DNA of 11,925 bases, from assembly GCA_003550305.1 (NCBI GenBank), contig QKYT01000480.1:12489-24413 (forward strand). Direction: 5' to 3'. Under the pieces are notes generated by a model, which had not been told where the DNA came from, did no database searches, and was given only the letters and a program-made list of their open reading frames with translations. The DNA is from Glomus cerebriforme (taxonomy: Eukaryota; Glomeromycota; Glomeromycetes; Glomerales; Glomeraceae). The translations under genes were made by a program, and so were the position numbers. Shown piece after piece: positions 7,589 to 11,925 of this stretch (positions within the stretch are counted from its first letter, which is position 1; the number at the start of each line of letters is the position of its first letter).

Positions 7589-9661
7589 TTAATTTCCCCA
7601 ATTTTCAGTGAGCTTGTTGAGTGCGTCATCAGTAGGATTAAGAAGGTACCCTTCTTCATCGAATTCATCTTCATCCATATTTTCATCCTCATCACCATCA
7701 CGATCATAATTTTCAAAATTTTCTGGATCGGCGTCATCATCTGGGTTATCCATACCCATGTAAGATTGCATTTGTTTCAAAATGTTTACACATGTATTGG
7801 TAAGACTTCGCGTTTCTGAACTTTCTTTCTTTAAGGCTTCAATATCCACAGGGTTTTCTTGAGATTCAGTTAAAGAAGAAGAAGATGAGGCTGTATTTTC
7901 AATTACAGAGTCAGAAGCGGAAGGAATATTAGAATTATTTTTTTCCCTAAGCTCACGAGCATGAGGACTAAGGAATTCAGGTTGTTTAGAAGTACGTTTT
8001 TCTAAAAGAAAAATTTTCTTGTCAATGGAGGAAAGACGTGAATTAATCTGCTCCATGAGTTTGAGCACTTCATTATACATTGCAGTAAATTTTTCAGCTT
8101 GAGCACCGTGTATGGAACCACCTTGTTGGGTACCACCATTTAGGTTAGATGATGAGAAGGTGGCACAGGCTTGTTGTCGTTTGTCTTGTCGGTGAGAATT
8201 GTTACCATTTTTAGCTGAGGGATTATGATCACGTGACTTATCAGTGTTATTAGATCGGGCAGCTTCAGCATAAGATCTAGGCTTACGATGCTGAGCAGGA
8301 CGGTAACGATTATAGAGTTTGTTGAGACGTTGTTTTTTTGAGTCTTGTTTTCTAACCGGACAATCGTTAAAAAGATGGGATGGAGAACCACATCTGTTGC
8401 AAGTGCGAGCATTTTCAGTGCACCAGAAAAGGTCTCGGCCATTAAGTTTGTAGTTAGTTTTCATAGCTTTTTGTTTTGCATCCTCAGATTCATAGTTAAT
8501 ATAAGCAAAATTCAATGGTTTATAAGAAACTGGATTTCTTGGAATAAAAATACTTTTAGCATTCATGGCCCGAAGAATGTCATGAAGATCACGTGCTTGG
8601 ATATTATTGGGCAAACCAGTAAGTTTACAGCCAAAATTTTTTCTAAGTTGTCTTTGTTCATTGGTAAGGAATTTTGGAAAGATTCTTACTGCGTTACGAA
8701 GGATGTATGTGCCCCAGTAAGTCACAAAGGTTATTGCAGATATTGCAGACTTGTAAACAATAAACGCATGTTGAAAGAGGCCTCTTGTAACCAGTTTGAT
8801 ACTCTCAATGTCACCATAACGGGAAAGAGAAGCACGGACGGTATGCGCCTTCATTCCTAAAGGAATATCTATAACTTGAACAGTTCGTTGATTGGTGTCA
8901 TCCTTGACATTGGGATCGTCAGCGGGTACAGCATCGGAGAATTTTTGAAAATAAAATTGAGGAGGCGTATCCAAATCAGGGTTAGGCTGATCAGGGTGAT
9001 CCTCAGGAGTAGTGTTGTTGTTAGGATTTTCAGTGACAGGTGGTGAAGCCTTACTAGATTTAGTAATTGGCAATTTGATTGCGTCAAGTAGATCCTTCTC
9101 ATCAAGGAAAAAGATGCACATGTATTTTCCTTTGTTAAGTTTCTTGATTATGTGAACAGCAGCACCCGTATAGGTACTAAATTTAGCAAAAATCTTTGTT
9201 AAATATTGAGTTTTTGATCTAGGGGNNTTACCCTTTACATAATCGTAAGGAGCAATAGCACAATGATTGGTTCTTCTAGCTGTTGTGATCATGATAGGGT
9301 TGGTAACTAAAGTTGAAGCATCTTCTTGGTCATGATCACGTGGGGAAGAAGTAGAAGAGGAAGAAGTATTGTTATTGCCAGACAAAGTGTTGTCAGGTTG
9401 GTCTTGTTGTCTAGGGCGTTTGGTAGAACGTTGTTGTTCATCAGAAGCTGGGTTGGAAGAAGTTCCAAACGTCTGAGCGATAATTTCTTTATTCTTATCT
9501 AGAGAAGTAGTCTCATTTACTTGAGATGTTGTTAAAGACTTAGGTATTGGAGACTTCGCTCTTTGGTGCAAAGAGGAGCCTAAAACAGTATTTACGTTGG
9601 ACTCTTTGACACTACGATGCGGTTGTTGTCTACGAACTTGGTTATGTTTATTGGGAGATAT
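7589..9661 (-). CDS. LINE B ORF1, RRM/CCHC zinc-knuckle nucleic-acid-binding protein
   Basis: This is a long open frame of about 690 codons, presumed to be the RNA-coating protein of the LINE particle. Counting from the TTG at 9571 (660 codons), residues 10-90 are Ser/Gln/Asn-rich. A folded module covers 115-170 (KTQYLTKIFAKF to DAIKLPI). An RRM-like module covers 229-300 (VQVIDIP, RGLFQHAFIVY) and a second covers 313-388 (CKLTGLP, KPLNFAYINY). The CCHC knuckle is C391-x2-C394-x4-H399-x4-C404. Then come a basic/Asn-rich linker, a predicted coiled coil at 492-530 and an acidic tail at 608-640. The frame is open back to 9694 (TAG at 9695-9697) but has no ATG before residue 94. Alignment with A's start puts the ancestral start at 9661, where the codon is ATA. 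No internal stop occurs; two N bases lie at 9226-9227. Confidence 0.85.
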   Translation of the reverse strand: MSPNKHNQVRRQQPHRSVKESNVNTVLGSSLHQRAKSPIPKSLTTSQVNETTSLDKNKEIIAQTFGTSSNPASDEQQRSTKRPRQQDQPDNTLSGNNNTSSSSTSSPRDHDQEDASTLVTNPIMITTARRTNHCAIAPYDYVKGXXPRSKTQYLTKIFAKFSTYTGAAVHIIKKLNKGKYMCIFFLDEKDLLDAIKLPITKSSKASPPVTENPNNNTTPEDHPDQPNPDLDTPPQFYFQKFSDAVPADDPNVKDDTNQRTVQVIDIPLGMKAHTVRASLSRYGDIESIKLVTRGLFQHAFIVYKSAISAITFVTYWGTYILRNAVRIFPKFLTNEQRQLRKNFGCKLTGLPNNIQARDLHDILRAMNAKSIFIPRNPVSYKPLNFAYINYESEDAKQKAMKTNYKLNGRDLFWCTENARTCNRCGSPSHLFNDCPVRKQDSKKQRLNKLYNRYRPAQHRKPRSYAEAARSNNTDKSRDHNPSAKNGNNSHRQDKRQQACATFSSSNLNGGTQQGGSIHGAQAEKFTAMYNEVLKLMEQINSRLSSIDKKIFLLEKRTSKQPEFLSPHARELREKNNSNIPSASDSVIENTASSSSSLTESQENPVDIEALKKESSETRSLTNTCVNILKQMQSYMGMDNPDDDADPENFENYDRDGDEDENMDEDEFDEEGYLLNPTDDALNKLTENWGN

Positions 9662-9756
9662 GTTGTAGAAACAGAAATAAAAACTCTGAAAACGCTAAAT
9701 TACTGTGGATGCAAGAAAAATGAAGCGAAAGAAGAAAGAGTTTTTAATATTTTTTC
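9662..9756 (-). other. 5' leader of LINE B
   Basis: This lies between the inferred ORF1 start and the 18-bp flanking repeat. From its 5' end it reads GGAAAAAATATTAAAAACTC and then a CTTTCTTCTTTC pyrimidine motif shared with element A's leader. It includes a stop (9695-9697) in the ORF1 frame, so ORF1 does not begin further upstream. The internal promoter expected of a LINE should lie here but is not recognisable. Confidence 0.55.
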
Positions 9757-9774
9757 CAAACTTTGCTTATCATT
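9757..9774. repeat. 18-bp direct repeat, right copy (candidate target-site duplication of B)
   Basis: This is an identical copy of 1803-1820, located just outside the 5' end of element B. To its right the sequence continues as GACATCATTATAAT, which would be the original target flank. See the left copy for the alternative reading as a shared LINE 5' end. Confidence 0.65.
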
Positions 9775-9971
9775 GACATCATTATAATATTTATGTAATA
9801 AAACAAAAATAAATTTAGAAATGAATTTGTTGATCTGCATATAAATCTGGAATAATCTGGAATGAAGTAAATATATCCTAATTTTGGTAGGATTTTCTTA
9901 AAAAATGATCATCCGAGGTAGCCTTGTCATATTCAAATTTATGGCAAGATCTACACAATTTTTTTCCGTTA

Positions 9972-10057
9972 GTATTATATTAATATTAATATATATATTA
10001 AATTAAATTTAGTTTAACTTAGCTTAACTTAATATTAATATTAATATTAATATTAAT
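9972..10057. repeat. ATATTA/TTAATA microsatellite region
   Basis: Two blocks of TTAATA-type hexamers (about 9978-9999 and 10030-10057) flank a segment with two copies of TTAACTTA-like sequence. The blocks are nearly self-complementary, so the region could fold back, but it is simple AT sequence and needs no functional explanation. Confidence 0.7.
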
Positions 10058-10160
10058 GGACAGACTTCTTGTATCATTAGAATAAAATTAAAATTTAAGC
10101 TTTCCTATGGCACTTTTGTTGTGTATTAAATTGAACTATGAAAAAGTAATTTTCTAAATT

Positions 10161-10230
10161 TTGTTGATCAAAAAAATGTAAATTTGTTGATCAAAAAAAA
10201 AAAAGGAAAAAAAAATTTTTTTGTTGATCA
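10161..10230. repeat. Three dispersed copies of TTGTTGATCA embedded in A/T runs
   Basis: Exact 10-mers occur at 10161-10170, 10184-10193 and 10221-10230, each preceded by T's, with the first two followed by long A runs. Spacing is irregular (23 and 37 bp). A related TTGTTGATC occurs at about 9828. The core TGATCA is palindromic. The block borders the satellite array but shares no sequence with its monomer. Confidence 0.65.
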
Positions 10231-10290
10231 TAATTATTCGAAGATATTAAAAAAAAAATTAAAAGATCACATGATTCTTTATTTAAATTT

Positions 10291-11925
10291 ATATAAAAAT
10301 AGTGCAATACAATGCCACCGCACTTTTTTTTAAAAGATTTATATTAAAATAGTGCAATATGATGCCATTGCACTTTTTTTTTATATGTTTTATATTAAAA
10401 TAGTGCGATGGTAATGTATCGCACTTTTTTTTATATGTTTTATATGAAAATAGTATGATGGCATCATATCGCACTTTTATTTATAAGAATTATATGAAAA
10501 TAGTGCAATACGATGCCACTACACTTTTTTTTATATGTTTATATTAAAATAGTGTGATGGCATCATATCACCCTTTTTTTTATATGATTATATGAAAATA
10601 GTAAGATACGATGCCACTGCACTTTCTTTTATATGTTTTATATGAAAATAGTGNGATGGNATCGTATCGCACTTTTTTTATATGATTTATATTAAAATAG
10701 TGCAATACGATGCTACTGCACTTTTTTTATATGTTTTATATGAAAATAATGCGATGGCATCGTATCACACTTTTTTTATAAAAATTATATGAAAATAGTG
10801 CAATACGATGCCACTGCACTTTTTTTTATGTTTTATATTAAAATAGTGCGATACGATGCCACTGCACTTTTTTTTATATGTTTTATATGAAAATAGTATG
10901 ATGGCATCGTATTGCACTTTTTTTTATAAGATTTATATTAAAATAGTGCAATACAATGCCACTGCACTTTTTTTTATATGTTTTATATGGAAATAGTACA
11001 ATGGCATCGTATCGTACTTTTTTTTATATGATTTATATTAAAATAGTACAATACGATGCCACTGCACTTTTTTTTATATGTTTTATATGAAAATAGTGCA
11101 AAGGCATCATATCGCACTTTTTTTTATATGATTTATATTAAAATAGTGCAATACGATGCCACTGCACTTTTTTTTATATGTTTTATATGAAAATAGTGTG
11201 ATGGCATCATATCGCACTTTTTTTTTATATGATTTATATTAAAATAGTGCAATAATATGCCATTGCACTTTTTTTTATATGGTTTATATTAAAATAGTGC
11301 GATGGACTCATATCGCACTTTTTTTATAAGAATTATATGAAAATAGTGCAATAAGATGCCACTGCACTTTTTTTTATAAGATTTATATTAAAATAGTGTG
11401 ATGGCATCATATCACACTTTTTTTATATGAATTATATGAAAATAGTACAATACGATACCACTGCACTTTTTTTTATATGTTTTATATGAAAATAGTGTGA
11501 TGGTATTGTATCGCACTTTTTTTTTATATGTTTTATATGAAAATAATGCGATAGCATCATATCACACTTTTTTTTTATATGTTTTATATTAAAATAGTGT
11601 GATGATATCGTATCATACTTTTTTTTATATATTTTATTTGAAAATAGTGCAATACAATGCCACTGCACTTTTTTTATATGTTTTATATGAAAATAGTGTG
11701 ATGGTATTGTATCGCACTTTTTTTTATAAGATTTATATTAAAATAGTGCAATATGATGCCACTGNACTTTTTTTATATGTTTTATATGNAAATAGTGCGA
11801 TGGCATCGTATCGCACTTTTTTTATATAATTTATATTAAAATAGTGCAATACGATGCCACTGCACTTTTTTTATATAGTTTATATTAAAATAGTGTGATG
11901 GCATCGTATTGCACTTTTTTTTATA
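10291..11925. repeat. Satellite array of 33 monomers of about 50 bp with alternately inverted cores
   Basis: Monomers begin (A of AGTG) at 10301, 10351, 10402, 10452, 10502, 10551 and so on, every 48-51 bp, to 11892. The array runs off the right edge. Each has a 24-bp core with arms AGTGC and GCACT, then a T7-9 run and an AT linker. The core centre is either ATACGATGCCA (type P, 16 copies) or its reverse complement TGGCATCGTAT (type Q, 17 copies). The order is mostly P-Q-P-Q, giving a 100-bp higher-order period. Phase breaks occur at monomers 1-4 (PPQQ), 11-12 (PP) and 25-27 (QQQ). The T run is always on the right, so only the core is inverted. Linkers before P are usually GATTTATATTAAAAT and before Q GTTTTATATGAAAAT. 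The short ORFs within it are spurious. Confidence 0.93.

Larger units (their letters stand above)
1819..9756 (-). mobile_element. Apparently full-length non-LTR retrotransposon (LINE), element B
   Basis: This is an element of about 7.9 kb on the minus strand. It carries a 5' leader, ORF1 (RRM-like modules plus CCHC), ORF2 (APE-type endonuclease, RT, RNase H, zinc finger), a 3'UTR with AATAAA and a 13-nt poly(A) tail, and an 18-bp direct repeat flanks it. No long terminal repeats, integrase or protease are seen, which excludes an LTR element. APE endonuclease, RNase H and a CCHC ORF1 together occur in the I, Tad and related groups, but I cannot place the clade without a tree. ORF2 has four stops and two frame changes and ORF1 lacks its expected ATG, so this copy is probably inactive as assembled. 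It lies head to tail upstream of element A, in the same orientation. Confidence 0.88.
9775..10290. other. AT-rich intergenic stretch without genes
   Basis: No ORF of useful length or RNA gene is seen here. The left part (9775-9960) is unremarkable unique-looking sequence with a tandem 9-mer AATCTGGAA near 9845-9860. The rest holds an ATATTA microsatellite, long A and T runs and three TTGTTGATCA copies before the satellite begins. Confidence 0.7.

Noticed and set aside
7388..7819. Plus-strand ORF of 143 codons
   Set aside because: It lies antisense to the ORF2 start and ORF1 end and translates the T-rich complement into Leu/Ile runs. It is a shadow of the real minus-strand genes.
8345..8860. 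Plus-strand ORF of 171 codons
   Set aside because: It is antisense to the RRM/CCHC part of ORF1, which has clear domain homology on the minus strand. It has no recognisable domain of its own.
10289..11829. Short ORFs within the satellite that look like repetitive proteins
   Set aside because: They merely translate the 50-bp repeats, contain N bases and change register with monomer length. A coding role is not supported.
10301..11925. CRISPR array (regular repeats with palindromic arms)
   Set aside because: There are no unique spacers: the whole 50-bp unit repeats and the linkers are near-identical. The context is eukaryotic and no cas genes are present.
10301..11925. Bacterial intrinsic terminators (hairpin plus T-run)
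   Set aside because: The shape fits, but there are 33 tandem copies in a eukaryotic repeat with no upstream genes. They are satellite monomers.

Overview
The window is repeat-rich, AT-rich eukaryotic DNA. It carries two related non-LTR retrotransposons (LINEs), both reading on the minus strand, and a satellite array. I find no host protein gene, tRNA, rRNA or CRISPR. The base composition, the CCHC/RRM-type ORF1 and the long endonuclease-RT-RNase H ORF2 best fit a repeat-laden fungal genome, most likely an arbuscular mycorrhizal fungus such as Rhizophagus. That assignment is an inference from style, not proof.

Layout from left to right. 1-1802 holds the 5' part of LINE 'A': a 5' leader plus an ORF1 pseudogene with many stops and frameshifts, whose 3' side runs off the left edge. 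At 1803-1831 an 18-bp repeat and a 13-nt poly(A) tail (T-run on the plus strand) join A's 5' end to the 3' end of LINE 'B'. 1832-9756 is an apparently full-length B. In transcription order it has a 5' leader (9756-9662), ORF1 (9661-7589; three RNA-binding modules, CCHC knuckle, coiled coil, acidic tail), a 52-nt spacer, then ORF2 (7536-2014; APE-type endonuclease, reverse transcriptase, long spacer, RNase H, C-terminal zinc finger), a short 3'UTR with a polyadenylation signal and a hairpin, and the tail. B's ORF2 contains four in-frame stops and two frame changes, so this copy is probably dead as assembled. The same 18-bp sequence recurs at 9757-9774 just beyond B's 5' end, so B looks like an insertion exactly at A's 5' junction.

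9775-10290 is AT-rich, gene-free sequence with an ATATTA microsatellite and three copies of TTGTTGATCA. 10291-11925 is a satellite of 33 monomers of about 50 bp, open at the right edge. Its 24-bp core alternates in orientation while the T-rich linker keeps one direction. I found no description of this 'flip-core' layout in memory; it is the most unusual structure here.

In an intact LINE of this type, the ORF1 protein would coat the RNA. The ORF2 endonuclease would nick the target, the RT would copy the RNA from the nick, and RNase H would remove the template. Scattered N bases suggest that collapsed multi-copy reads went into the assembly, so some of the lesions may be artefacts.
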